Below, piece by piece: positions 1 through 7,972 of a stretch of 16,202 bases of DNA. Position numbers and translations under genes: made by a program. The notes below the pieces were generated by a model, which worked only from the letters and a program-made list of their open reading frames with translations, searched no databases and was not told the DNA's origin. Each line of letters starts with the position of its first letter. Position 1 is the stretch's first letter. This DNA is from an uncultured Paraprevotella sp. (GTDB taxonomy: Bacteria > Bacteroidota > Bacteroidia > Bacteroidales > Bacteroidaceae), in assembly GCA_900770805.1 (NCBI GenBank), contig CAAGLP010000001.1, positions 1 through 16,202 on the forward strand. Direction: 5' to 3'.

Positions 1-1
1 C

Positions 2-1345
2 AACCCCACCAAGGTGAAGGTATGGTACGATAAGGCTCAGGAGGTGCGCGGAATGACAGATTCGCTTTATACGATGCTTGAGGATCTGAAACTGAGCATA
101 GTGAAGAAGAGCGATGGCAAGGATGCTGATGTACGCAATATCCGACATAAGGAAGATTTGGAGGCTGCCACTCAGGTGATGCTGGCTCCAGGAACCGGTC
201 GTGGCGAAGAACTGTTCGATGCGATTGAGGGTTACCGTGAGCGTATAGTGGCAATGCTGGCCAATGGTGCACAGCGCGAATTGGTGGCAAGTAACTTGAA
301 TACGGAGGTGCCTATGGATGCACGTGTTATGGGCAAGAACTGGCAAGAGTACATGTTCGAGTCTATGCCCACTGCTGCCGCCGTGACACTGTTGACAAAG
401 CTGCAGAATGATATCCGCTATGCCGAGGGACAGGTCTTGCACAATCTGGTGACAAACATTGACGTGAAGGACATAAGGGTGAACAGACTGAATGCATACG
501 TCATACCCAGTAGCCGTACAGTGGTGCAGGGCGGAAAGTTCTCGGCACAGATTATCATGGCGGCTGTGGATACTACACGTCATCCTATTATATATATAGG
601 TGGAAAGGCTGTAGACAACGAGGATGGCATATATGAGACAATCTGCACAAAAACCGGTGATTTCACCCTGAAGGGATATATGGAGACGCAGGATGGCGAG
701 GGAAAGACCGTGAAGCGAGATTTCGAGCAGCAATACACGGTGGTGGCTCCCAGCGCAACGGTGAGTGCAGACATAATGAATGTGCTGTATGCAGGATACG
801 ATAATCCGATAAGCGTAAGTGTGCCAGGTGTTCCTACCAACCAGGTAAGTCTGAGCATGACTGGTGGAAACCTGAAACAAGTTGCTCCAGGCAAGTACAT
901 CGCTGTGCCAACAAATGTGGGTGGAGATGCAGAGTTTACAGTATCTGCGCGTCAGGAAGGAAGAAGTCAGGTGATGGGTAAGTTTACATACCGTGTGCGA
1001 AAACTTCCCGATCCAACGGCTTTCATCCCTGTGGGCGACAACCAGTTTAAGGGCGGCAAGATTGCCAAGCAGCAGTTGATGGCAGCCAACGGCATAGGTG
1101 CAGCTATAGATGACGGACTGCTGAACATTCCATTCAGTGTGAAGGGTTTTGAGACAGTATTCTTTGATAACCTGGGCAATGCTGTACCAGAGGTGAGCAA
1201 CGGAGCAGGCTTTACGGATCGTCAGAAAAATATGATGCGTAGTCTGTCAAGGGGCAAACGATTCTTCATAACAAAGATACGTGCCCAAGGCCCGGATGGC
1301 CTGGAGAGAACACTGAACGGAGCTCTGGAAGTGATAGTGAACTGA
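2..1345 (+). CDS. gldM: GldM/PorM, type IX secretion motor protein (5' truncated by window edge)
   Basis: This is the periplasm-spanning partner of GldL in the inner-membrane motor of the type IX secretion system, which exports proteins across the outer membrane of Bacteroidota. The reading frame is open from the window edge (first full codon at base 2), so the GTG at 14 is not the true start. About 447 residues are visible. Family members have roughly 510-520, so about 70 N-terminal residues, including the single transmembrane helix that contacts GldL, lie outside. The first part is helical (VWYDKAQEVRGMTDSLY onward), followed by beta-rich segments that fit the stacked Ig-like domains of known GldM structures. 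It ends with the family-like GPDGLERTLNGALEVIVN. The next gene, 33 bases on, is gldN, the usual order. Many ATA and AGA/AGG codons suggest modest expression. Assignment is by recognition of family sequence and gene order. Confidence 0.93.
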   Translation, partial: NPTKVKVWYDKAQEVRGMTDSLYTMLEDLKLSIVKKSDGKDADVRNIRHKEDLEAATQVMLAPGTGRGEELFDAIEGYRERIVAMLANGAQRELVASNLNTEVPMDARVMGKNWQEYMFESMPTAAAVTLLTKLQNDIRYAEGQVLHNLVTNIDVKDIRVNRLNAYVIPSSRTVVQGGKFSAQIIMAAVDTTRHPIIYIGGKAVDNEDGIYETICTKTGDFTLKGYMETQDGEGKTVKRDFEQQYTVVAPSATVSADIMNVLYAGYDNPISVSVPGVPTNQVSLSMTGGNLKQVAPGKYIAVPTNVGGDAEFTVSARQEGRSQVMGKFTYRVRKLPDPTAFIPVGDNQFKGGKIAKQQLMAANGIGAAIDDGLLNIPFSVKGFETVFFDNLGNAVPEVSNGAGFTDRQKNMMRSLSRGKRFFITKIRAQGPDGLERTLNGALEVIVN

Positions 1346-1378
1346 TATAATGAATACACATATATATAATAAAGATAT

Positions 1379-2443
1379 ATGAAACGATTGTTTCTGATAC
1401 TGTTGATGGCAGGTTTTACAGCTTGTCTGTCTGCACAGCCAGCAAAGCGCAGAGTGACAACAAGTAATGCTGTGGCAAAGAAAGGTACAGCCGAGCAGAA
1501 GACCAATACAGACCGCGCTGCGTTGATGTTTCCCGTAAAGCAGAGTATGCCCGAGGATGTTGTATGGAAACGTGACGTATACCGCACCCTGGATTTGACC
1601 AAGGATGCAAATGCCCCCTTGTACTATCCCGTGGAACCACGAGGCAGACAGGTAAATCTGTTTACCTACTTGTTCCATCTGATGCTTTCGGGCAGAGTGG
1701 ATGCCTATACCTACAAGTTGGATGGCGTGGAAAGCTTTGACAAGAAGGACAAGATGGAGGTACGTGATGTACTTGACAGATACAGCATCTACTATGAAGA
1801 GGAAGGAGGCAAGTTCAAGGTTGAGAACAATGACGTGCCTTCGGCCGAGGTGACACGCTATTATATAAAGGAAAGCGTGTATCTGGACCAAAGGACAGGA
1901 ACTTTCTCCACTAAGGTTACTGCTATTTGTCCTGTGTTGATGCGAGGTGGAGATGACTTCGGTGGAGAGGCAACACCTTATCCGCTGTTCTGGCTGAATT
2001 ATGACGAGGTGGCTCCATGGCTGAGCCGTCTGCCTGTGATGGCAAGCAATCTGAACAATGTTACCAACATGACAGCAGACGACTACTTTGCCATGAACCG
2101 TTATGACGGCAAGATATACAAGACCAACAACATGCAAGGCTTGGCTTTGGCAAGCTACTGCAAGACCGATTCTGCCATGGTGAAGGAGCAGAAGAGAATA
2201 GAGAAGGAAATCTTTGACTTCGAAGAAGGCGTGTGGGGCCACATGAGCAAGGAAGACAGCATAAAGGCTGCCCGTGAAGACAGTATCCGCATAGCCAAGG
2301 AAGGTACCAAGGCACAGAAGAAAACTGCACGACGCTCTTCAACGAACAGTGGCTCTACGTCTGTGAAGGCACCAAAACAGAAGAGTAGCAGTGGCGGAGG
2401 CAGCAGTGCTCCACGTGTGAGCGTACGCAGACAGAGAAGATAA
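1379..2443 (+). CDS. gldN: GldN/PorN, type IX secretion periplasmic ring protein
   Basis: This is a periplasmic core component of the type IX secretion system that forms a ring with the lipoprotein GldK/PorK under the outer membrane and contacts the GldLM motor. It has 354 residues, close to the roughly 360 of PorN. Residues 1-20 (MKRLFLILLMAGFTACLSAQ) look like a signal peptide with likely cleavage after SAQ. The Cys at 16 gives only a poor lipobox (FTAC), so I do not call it a lipoprotein. The conserved core runs from about 58 to 288, with PEDVVWKRDVYRTLDL near 58-73, a YYPVEP stretch at 82-87, and FDFEEGVWGH at 279-288. After about 310 the protein becomes a low-complexity tail rich in Lys, Ser, Gly and Arg, ending RVSVRRQRR. 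No Shine-Dalgarno sequence precedes the ATG; the leader is AT-rich. It is almost certainly co-transcribed with gldM. Confidence 0.93.
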   Translation: MKRLFLILLMAGFTACLSAQPAKRRVTTSNAVAKKGTAEQKTNTDRAALMFPVKQSMPEDVVWKRDVYRTLDLTKDANAPLYYPVEPRGRQVNLFTYLFHLMLSGRVDAYTYKLDGVESFDKKDKMEVRDVLDRYSIYYEEEGGKFKVENNDVPSAEVTRYYIKESVYLDQRTGTFSTKVTAICPVLMRGGDDFGGEATPYPLFWLNYDEVAPWLSRLPVMASNLNNVTNMTADDYFAMNRYDGKIYKTNNMQGLALASYCKTDSAMVKEQKRIEKEIFDFEEGVWGHMSKEDSIKAAREDSIRIAKEGTKAQKKTARRSSTNSGSTSVKAPKQKSSSGGGSSAPRVSVRRQRR

Positions 2444-2471
2444 TGTTATTAACCTAAAAACAAAAGTGTAT

Positions 2472-3074
2472 ATGAAGAAGCTTTTACTTGCAATTGCAGT
2501 TGCCATTGTGTCTATTGCAGCATCTGCACAGACAGCCAAGATGTTTAACTGGGGTGTAGAAGCCGGTATGAACTTCAATAGCCTGAGTTTTGACAAGGAA
2601 ATGTTCGAGAGCGGAAACCGCGCAGGTTTCTTCGTTGGTCCCAAAGTCAAGGTCAAGGTACCTCTTGTGGGACTTGGCCTGGACGGTGCGCTGCTGTATA
2701 GCATGAACAGTGCGCAGGTTAACGAGAAGAGCAAGAACCTCTCTTATCTGGAGATTCCTTTGAATGTACGTTATGACTTCAGCCTGCTCAAGGTGCTGTC
2801 TATTTATCTCGCAACAGGTCCACAGTATAACTACTGTATGAGTTCTGACGCTACCATAGCAGAGTTCTATGGTCCAGTTGATGGTGGCATATCCCGTTCA
2901 ACATGGGGATGGAATGTAGGTGGCGGTGTGGAACTGTTCAAGCATCTTCAGCTGGGTGTGACATATACCATACCCATCAGTGATAGCGGAAGTTTTGAAC
3001 TTTCCGATGTTGCAAATGTATTTACCAACTACAAGCAGAAGACAGTGAAGCTTCGTTTGGCATACTTCTTCTGA
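2472..3074 (+). CDS. Small outer-membrane beta-barrel protein
   Basis: The predicted protein has 200 residues. I chose the ATG at 2472 over the in-frame GTG at 2466 because it gives a clean signal peptide, MKKLLLAIAVAIVSIAASAQ. The mature part alternates short strands and turns (FNWGVEAGMNFNSL, AGFFVGPKVKVKVP, LEIPLNVRYDF, WGWNVGGGVEL, LQLGVTYTIPI). It ends KLRLAYFF, with the C-terminal aromatic strand typical of BAM-assembled barrels. This resembles the Bacteroidota outer membrane protein beta-barrel families (OMP_b-brl type, which include PorT-like proteins), but the exact function cannot be read from sequence. It starts 28 bases after gldN and ends 14 bases before priA, so it is probably co-transcribed with them. 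A role in type IX secretion is suggested only by position. Confidence 0.85.
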   Translation: MKKLLLAIAVAIVSIAASAQTAKMFNWGVEAGMNFNSLSFDKEMFESGNRAGFFVGPKVKVKVPLVGLGLDGALLYSMNSAQVNEKSKNLSYLEIPLNVRYDFSLLKVLSIYLATGPQYNYCMSSDATIAEFYGPVDGGISRSTWGWNVGGGVELFKHLQLGVTYTIPISDSGSFELSDVANVFTNYKQKTVKLRLAYFF

Positions 3075-3088
3075 TATTGTAAGAATAC

Positions 3089-5380
3089 ATGTTTGTAGAC
3101 TGCATAGTGCCCCTTCCTCTGGAAGGAGTGTTCACGTATAATGTACCAGCCCACTTGAGCCAGAAGGTTCAGGTGGGTTGCCGCGTGAATGTGCCTTTCG
3201 GGCAGAAGAAGCAATATGCTGCCTTGGTGACAAGAGTGCATGAGGAGCAACCAAGTTACCAGATAAAGGATATCCTGGCAATACTCGACGAGGAAAAGAT
3301 GCTCTTGCCCAATCAGTTGAAGTTGTGGCAATGGGTAGCTGAGTATTATATGTGCACCTTGGGCGAGGTGTACAAGGCAGCCATTCCTTCGGGATTGAAG
3401 GACAAGGACGGAGTGGTACGCTACAGACCACGTACCGTGGATTGCGTGCGGCTTTGTGGAGAATATTTCAACGCCTTTAAACTCAACTCGGCATTGGCGG
3501 CAATGAAGACGGCTCCCAAGCAGCAGTTGCTGATGATACGCTACATAGAACTAACAGGCGTGAATGCAGCCCTTACTGTTGATAATCCCAATATTCTGAA
3601 GGAGATAACGCGAGAAGAGCTGCTGAAGGCTGTAGGCTGTTCGTCGTCGATATTGAAGGCTGTCTGCGAAAGGGGATTGCTGGAGGAATATGAGAAAACT
3701 GTGGACAGGATACCTACAGCCTCAATACCTACAGCACTTATTCTTCAGCCCCTGTCTGATGCCCAACAGACGGCAATGGACCAAATCAAGGATGTATGGA
3801 GGGAAAAGGATGTGTGCCTGCTGCATGGTGTAACGTCAAGCGGAAAGACCGAAATATACATCCATCTAATAAGCGAAATGCTTGTTCAGGGCAAGCAGGT
3901 GCTTTATATGCTGCCGGAGATAGTGCTGACAAGTCAGTTGACGGACAGACTCAGAAAGGTTTTTGGAGATCGTCTTGGCGTGTACCACAGCAGATATACC
4001 GATGCCGAAAGGGTGGAGGTGTACCGCAAGCAGATATCTGACAATCCATATGACATAATAGTGGGAGTGAGGAGCAGTGTACTTCTGCCATTCCACAATC
4101 TGGGCATGGTGATAATAGACGAGGAGCACGAAACCAGCTTCAAGCAGACAGAGCCTGCACCACGCTATCATGCAAGAAACGTAGCATTGGTAATGGCCAG
4201 AATGGCTGGGGCAAAGACTTTGCTCGGTACGGCAACTCCCTCGTTGGAATCATATAGTAATGCTGTGGCAGGGAAATATGGCTACGTTTCCCTGACAACA
4301 CGATTTGGTAATGTGTGCATGCCTGAAATAGAGGTAGTGGATATTGCTGAATTGAAGCGCAAGAAACTGATGAACGGTCCTTTCTCGCCTCTTCTGCTGA
4401 GAGAAATCAGACAGGCGTTGGAAAGGAAGGAACAGGTGATATTGTTCCAAAATAGACGAGGCTTTGCACCAGTGGTGGAATGTCATGTTTGCGGGTGGAC
4501 TCCGCAATGTCCGCATTGTGACGTGAGTCTGACATACCACAAACGTACCAATCAACTGACATGCCATTATTGCGGTTTTTCTACTTCTATCGCGCAGCGT
4601 TGCCCTCAGTGCGATGCGGATTCTCTAAACAGCAAGGGCTATGGCACGGAACGCATAGAGGATGTTCTGGCCAGCGTATTCCCGGAAGCAAGGGTGGCAA
4701 GGATGGATCTGGATACCACTCGCAGCCGTAGTGCATACGAGGGGATAATAAAGGGATTCCAGCATGGAGATACCGACATACTGATAGGTACACAGATGGT
4801 AACCAAAGGTCTGGACTTCAGACGGGTCAGTGTGGTGGGTATCCTGAATGCAAGTACCATGCTGAACCAACCTGATTTCAGAAGTTATGAGAGAGCCTAC
4901 CAGATGATGACGCAGGTGGCAGGTCGTGCCGGCCGTTCGTCTGGGACTGAAGGCCATAACGCAAGACCGGGCAGAGTGATACTGCAGGTACACGATGCCA
5001 AGCAGCCTACGGTGATGCAGGTGGTGAAGGGAGACTACGAGGGAATGTTCCGCACTCAGATGGAGGAGAGACGCCTGTTTGTTTATCCCCCACTGTGCCG
5101 TCTGGTGTATGTGTATATCAAGCACAAGGATGAAAGTGTGTTGGAACACCTGGCAGAGGAAATGGCAAACTTGTTGAGACAGGTATTCGGGCATCGTGTG
5201 CTGGGACCTGATATGCCTCCTGTTGCCCGTGTGCAGACCATGTATATAAGAAAGGTGTGTCTGAAACTGGAACTCAGTGCCAATATGACAGAAGCACGCA
5301 GACGCCTGCACGAAATACAACGATACATAACAAGCAAACCTGAATACAAGTCTGCTGTCATGTATTACGATGTAGACTGA
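3089..5380 (+). CDS. priA: Primosomal replication restart helicase PriA
   Basis: PriA is a 3'-to-5' superfamily 2 DNA helicase that binds collapsed replication forks and reloads the replicative helicase. At 763 residues it is of normal size. The N-terminal 3'-DNA-binding domain is recognisable (FVDCIVPLPLEGVFTYNVP). Walker A is GVTSSGKT at 247-254, Walker B/DEEH is at 344-347, motif III (GTATP) at 380-384, motif V (GTQMVTKGLDF) at 567-577, and motif VI (QVAGRAGR) at 609-616. The two-zinc insertion of the helicase is intact, with eight cysteines at 465, 468, 474, 477, 492, 495, 505 and 508. All catalytic features are present, so it should be active. There is no Shine-Dalgarno sequence before the ATG, and the upstream beta-barrel gene ends 14 bases before the start. 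The downstream region is repeat-rich and the next gene is convergent. Confidence 0.97.
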   Translation: MFVDCIVPLPLEGVFTYNVPAHLSQKVQVGCRVNVPFGQKKQYAALVTRVHEEQPSYQIKDILAILDEEKMLLPNQLKLWQWVAEYYMCTLGEVYKAAIPSGLKDKDGVVRYRPRTVDCVRLCGEYFNAFKLNSALAAMKTAPKQQLLMIRYIELTGVNAALTVDNPNILKEITREELLKAVGCSSSILKAVCERGLLEEYEKTVDRIPTASIPTALILQPLSDAQQTAMDQIKDVWREKDVCLLHGVTSSGKTEIYIHLISEMLVQGKQVLYMLPEIVLTSQLTDRLRKVFGDRLGVYHSRYTDAERVEVYRKQISDNPYDIIVGVRSSVLLPFHNLGMVIIDEEHETSFKQTEPAPRYHARNVALVMARMAGAKTLLGTATPSLESYSNAVAGKYGYVSLTTRFGNVCMPEIEVVDIAELKRKKLMNGPFSPLLLREIRQALERKEQVILFQNRRGFAPVVECHVCGWTPQCPHCDVSLTYHKRTNQLTCHYCGFSTSIAQRCPQCDADSLNSKGYGTERIEDVLASVFPEARVARMDLDTTRSRSAYEGIIKGFQHGDTDILIGTQMVTKGLDFRRVSVVGILNASTMLNQPDFRSYERAYQMMTQVAGRAGRSSGTEGHNARPGRVILQVHDAKQPTVMQVVKGDYEGMFRTQMEERRLFVYPPLCRLVYVYIKHKDESVLEHLAEEMANLLRQVFGHRVLGPDMPPVARVQTMYIRKVCLKLELSANMTEARRRLHEIQRYITSKPEYKSAVMYYDVD

Positions 5381-5423
5381 GGGAAGTGGAAAGCGGAAAG
5401 GTAAAAACAGACTCTCCCTAAAG

Positions 5424-5501
5424 CCGGACTCTCCCCCGACTCCTCTGCAAGAGAATGAGAAACCGGACTCTCCCCTAACCCCTCTGCAAGAGAGGGGAAT
5501 A
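5424..5501. repeat. Two-copy 39-base tandem repeat with hairpin
   Basis: Unit 1 (5424-5462) and unit 2 (5463-5501) both begin CCGGACTCTCCCC and share TCTGCAAGAGA; by my count 31 of 39 positions match. A shortened relative (GACTCTCCCTAAAG) lies just upstream at 5410-5423. Unit 2 contains a perfect 7-base-pair hairpin: CCCCTCT at 5479-5485 pairs with AGAGGGG at 5491-5497 around a GCAAG loop. In unit 1 the 3' arm is degenerate. Read on the minus strand, the unit gives a 13-residue period, but this is a by-product of the 39-base length and not evidence of coding. Confidence 0.85.
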
Positions 5502-5548
5502 GTTACAACAGGAAAAAGGGGACTTGGTGTTCCTGCAATAACCGAGCA

Positions 5549-5602
5549 CCCACTTTCTCCCCCTGAGACAGGGGTGAGTACCACGTAGTGGGGAGGGGGT
5601 GG
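5549..5602. repeat. GC-rich inverted repeat with alternative folds
   Basis: Three inverted repeats lie together. CCCCTG (5560-5565) pairs with CAGGGG (5569-5574) around AGA. CCAC (5581-5584) pairs with GTGG (5588-5591) around GTA. A longer 13-pair stem can form between 5550-5562 and 5590-5602 if three T-G wobbles are allowed. The long stem uses the same C-run as the first hairpin, so the folds exclude each other. There is no T-run after it on either strand. The layout resembles dispersed palindromic intergenic elements more than a simple terminator. Confidence 0.7.
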
Positions 5603-5640
5603 ATAGAAACAATCAGCAGCCGAAGAAGATTTTATTATTT

Positions 5641-5766
5641 CACGCAGATTTATTCGCCTTGGCTCATCAAGCTCCGTAGTCGCAAAGGACGCATAGATCT
5701 ATTTCTTTTGCTGTTGCTGCTTTGCTGGATTAGTCGTGCACTCCGCTAAGGCAGATTACGCAGAGG
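5641..5766. repeat. Probable fragments of a dispersed CGCAGATT-type intergenic element
   Basis: CGCAGATT occurs at 5643-5650, and GCAGATTACGCAGAGG at 5751-5766, with GC-rich phrases such as CTCCGTAGTCGC between. Sequence of this kind (ACGCAGATTACGCAGA) is, to my recollection, scattered through intergenic regions of many Bacteroidota genomes. No terminal repeats, ORF or target duplication are visible. The call as a decayed element rests on familiarity with the motif only. Confidence 0.4.
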
Positions 5767-5793
5767 TTATGTGTGTGCTCTAATGTTTTCCGT

Positions 5794-7857
5794 TTACTTC
5801 TTTAGTTCCGGATACTGGATTCGGGTGTGGTAGATGGTTTGCAGTTTCTTCTTCATGACATCCTTGGCATTTTCAATGTCCAGAAACGTGATGGGTGTCT
5901 TCTTGAAGTGTCCTTCTGCAAGCTGGCCGTCCACAATTTTGTCTACAAGGTCTGAGATGCTTTCCTCGGTAATCTCCTTCAGACTTCTGCTTGCAGCCTC
6001 TACGGCATCGCACATCATCAGAATAGCCTGTTCCATGGTGCTTGGCTCAGGACCGGGATATGTGAAGTTGGTGGGGTCTATTTCGATGTCTGGGCATTTG
6101 TTTTGTGCCTGGATATAGAAATAGCGTGTGAGACTATTGCCGTGGTGTGTGGTGATGAAGTCCTTGATGACTTGTGGCAACTTGTGCTTTTCTGCGAGCG
6201 CCAGGCCTTCGCGCACATGGCTGATGATAATCTGGGCAGACTGTACGTCGGTAAGTCGGTCGTGCGGATTGATGCCACGCTGGTTCTCGGTATAGAAGGC
6301 AGCATGACGTATCTTGCCAATATCGTGGTATAGTGCGCCTGTACGGACAAGCTGGTTCTTGGCGCCCAATTTTTCTGCTACGGCAGCAGCAAGGTTGGCA
6401 ACCTGCATGCTGTGCTGGAAGGTGCCTGGAGCCTCTTCCGACATTCTGCGTAATAGAGGGTTGTTGGCATTGGAGAGTTCGATCAGTGTTACGTTGCTGG
6501 TGAAACCGAAGACTCTTTCTATGGGAATGAGCAGAAGGTATGAAACCATAAGCATCAGACTGCTGATGGAAATGCTGATGAGGTCTTTGTAATTTACATC
6601 CTCAATATATAGTACACGTCTGTTGATGAGTTGTATGCTGATGTAGGTGAGGATGGATACGGCAAGGACTATCAGTATGGCTCTGAAAAGTTCCGAGCGC
6701 TGGGTGAGCTGGCGTAGACTGATGATAGCCGTAAGTCCAGCAAGAGCCTGTATGGTAACGAATTCCGCAGGTTGGGAAACGGCGGGAATACACATCATTA
6801 TGGTCATGAGGTGCGCTATGAATGCCGTACGGCTATCCATGAATATCCTGACGAAGACTGGAGTAATGCAGAAGGGTAGTATATAGGGACTGAGATTGCT
6901 ATGCACTACTATTGCATATGTTAGCAGTGGGAAGAACATGAACAGCGTACATGTAAGGAGCATGGCCCGAGGCGTGCCCAGATAGTCGTTGCGGAACTGC
7001 TGGAAATAAAGGAAGAACAATATCACGATGATGCAGGTGTACACCAATTGGCCAGAGAGATTAAGAAAGATTTCTGCATTGGACTTCTCGCGTTCGTCGA
7101 GGTGATAATGCATGCTTTCAAGTATGCGGAATGTTTGTGCATCAATGATTTCGCCACGGTCCACTATCTTCTGTCCCACAATGACTTGTCCCTGATAGGG
7201 GGTAATCTGATTTTCCGTATCCATAAGTTCCTGTTCGCTCTTGGGCGCATCGTAGCGCAGGTTGGCAGTAAGGAAACGGTTTAAGTGGCACTGCATGAGA
7301 ACGGAACTCTGGTATTTGCTGCTGTCGCTCGGATTTATGAGCACTTCATATGCCGTCTTGGGAGACAGGACTTCAGAAGAAGAACGTTTGGTGGCAAAAT
7401 TCCCGTTGATGATACGTATGGCGCTGATGCGTTGGTCTTCCACAACTTCATACTCTTCTCCGGAAATGATACCATGGTCATAGACCTCCATCAATTTGGA
7501 GGTGATGTAACTCTCGTAATGAACTGGTATGGAATTTATCAGTTCGTTTTGAAAAAAAAGATGCCATGCTTGAATTACACTGTCGGCAACGTTGGGCAAT
7601 GCCTGGAAATAGGGCTCGTAAAACTGTATCACGCTGTCCCTCTCTTTCTGGAGTTGTGCCTCGCTTTTAAGAATAGGGAAACTGTCTTTTGCGATGAGGG
7701 TGCCGTAATCCCAGACTCCGCCCTCATGATAATGGTAGGTGCGCACACTTTCACGGGGCATGAGTGTGACAAATACTGCAATAACAAAGGTGATAGACAG
7801 GAAACGTATGATGTAATCGCGCTGTGTCCACTTGTTACGATGGTTGAATCTGCTCAT
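5794..7857 (-). CDS. 7TM-HD family phosphohydrolase (PgpH-like c-di-AMP phosphodiesterase)
   Basis: This membrane protein of 687 residues has the layout of the 7TMR-HDED/7TMR-HD family, whose characterised members (Listeria PgpH) hydrolyse c-di-AMP to pApA. Residues 18-32 form an N-terminal membrane anchor. About 35-265 form the extracytoplasmic domain. Several hydrophobic helices lie between about 270 and 447, and the cytoplasmic HD domain runs from about 475 to the end. The metal-binding HD set is present: QHS with H482, HD at 511-512 (YHDIGKIRHAAFYTENQ), H547 (ISHVREG), HH at 571-572 (TTHHGNS) and D617 (CDAVEAASRS). It should therefore be catalytically competent. Start chosen at the ATG in MSRFNHRNK, just before the membrane anchor. 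It is transcribed divergently from gltX and convergently with priA. The substrate is inferred from the family, and no cyclase gene is in the window. A run of eight identical bases at 7551-7558 is in frame. Confidence 0.9.
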   Translation of the reverse strand: MSRFNHRNKWTQRDYIIRFLSITFVIAVFVTLMPRESVRTYHYHEGGVWDYGTLIAKDSFPILKSEAQLQKERDSVIQFYEPYFQALPNVADSVIQAWHLFFQNELINSIPVHYESYITSKLMEVYDHGIISGEEYEVVEDQRISAIRIINGNFATKRSSSEVLSPKTAYEVLINPSDSSKYQSSVLMQCHLNRFLTANLRYDAPKSEQELMDTENQITPYQGQVIVGQKIVDRGEIIDAQTFRILESMHYHLDEREKSNAEIFLNLSGQLVYTCIIVILFFLYFQQFRNDYLGTPRAMLLTCTLFMFFPLLTYAIVVHSNLSPYILPFCITPVFVRIFMDSRTAFIAHLMTIMMCIPAVSQPAEFVTIQALAGLTAIISLRQLTQRSELFRAILIVLAVSILTYISIQLINRRVLYIEDVNYKDLISISISSLMLMVSYLLLIPIERVFGFTSNVTLIELSNANNPLLRRMSEEAPGTFQHSMQVANLAAAVAEKLGAKNQLVRTGALYHDIGKIRHAAFYTENQRGINPHDRLTDVQSAQIIISHVREGLALAEKHKLPQVIKDFITTHHGNSLTRYFYIQAQNKCPDIEIDPTNFTYPGPEPSTMEQAILMMCDAVEAASRSLKEITEESISDLVDKIVDGQLAEGHFKKTPITFLDIENAKDVMKKKLQTIYHTRIQYPELKK

Positions 7858-7890
7858 ATCTTATAATTGTTTCTTTCGAGCGCTAAATTA

Positions 7891-7898
7891 CAAAAAAA
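7891..7898 (-). promoter_or_regulatory. Weak -7-like element for the HD phosphohydrolase
   Basis: On the minus strand the sequence TTTTTTTG, a one-base variant of the Bacteroidota -7 box TAnnTTTG, lies about 33 bases before the ATG. No matching -33 TTTG is present at the right distance, so this is only a candidate. Confidence 0.25.
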
Positions 7899-7923
7899 AT
7901 GCCGGCTAATAGAAAAAAAGTTG

Positions 7924-7931
7924 TATTTTTG
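7924..7931 (+). promoter_or_regulatory. Candidate -7 element of the gltX promoter
   Basis: TATTTTTG fits TAnnTTTG exactly and lies 41 bases before the gltX ATG, leaving a leader of about 35 bases. The expected -33 TTTG is absent at 19-20 bases upstream (GCCG there), so only half of the promoter is supported. Confidence 0.5.
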
Positions 7932-7972
7932 TGGCAATAATCACTATAATACAATTATAAAATCATAATGTA

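Larger units (their letters stand above)
5381..5793. other. Gene-free, repeat-rich region between convergent genes
   Basis: These 413 bases separate the stop codons of priA and the convergent HD phosphohydrolase. I see no credible gene. The left part (5410-5501) carries a two-copy 39-base repeat, the middle (5549-5602) can fold into several GC-rich hairpins, and the right part (5641-5766) has CGCAGATT-type sequence that looks like fragments of a dispersed element. No classic stem plus T-run terminator is evident for either gene. The structured repeats may serve as transcription end points for both strands, but this is inference. Confidence 0.8.

Noticed and set aside
1247..2242. Long open frame of 331 codons on the minus strand opposite gldN
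   Set aside because: It lies antisense to a gene with clear family identity, spans the gldM-gldN border and has Cys/His/Ser-rich low-quality sequence. It is a coding shadow.
4625..5584. 319-codon open frame on the minus strand covering the end of priA and the repeats
   Set aside because: Its apparent 13-residue repeats come from the 39-base DNA unit; the rest is antisense to conserved PriA motifs.
5410..5602. Possible CRISPR array
   Set aside because: Only two imperfect units in direct contact without unique spacers, and no cas genes.
7551..7558. Run of eight A (T on the coding strand) in the HD hydrolase gene as a phase-variation site
   Set aside because: The frame is intact and eight bases inside a conserved housekeeping-type gene is weak evidence for programmed slippage.
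7285..7866. 193-codon plus-strand open frame opposite the HD phosphohydrolase
   Set aside because: Antisense to the N-terminal part of a recognisable family protein; no promoter or family features.
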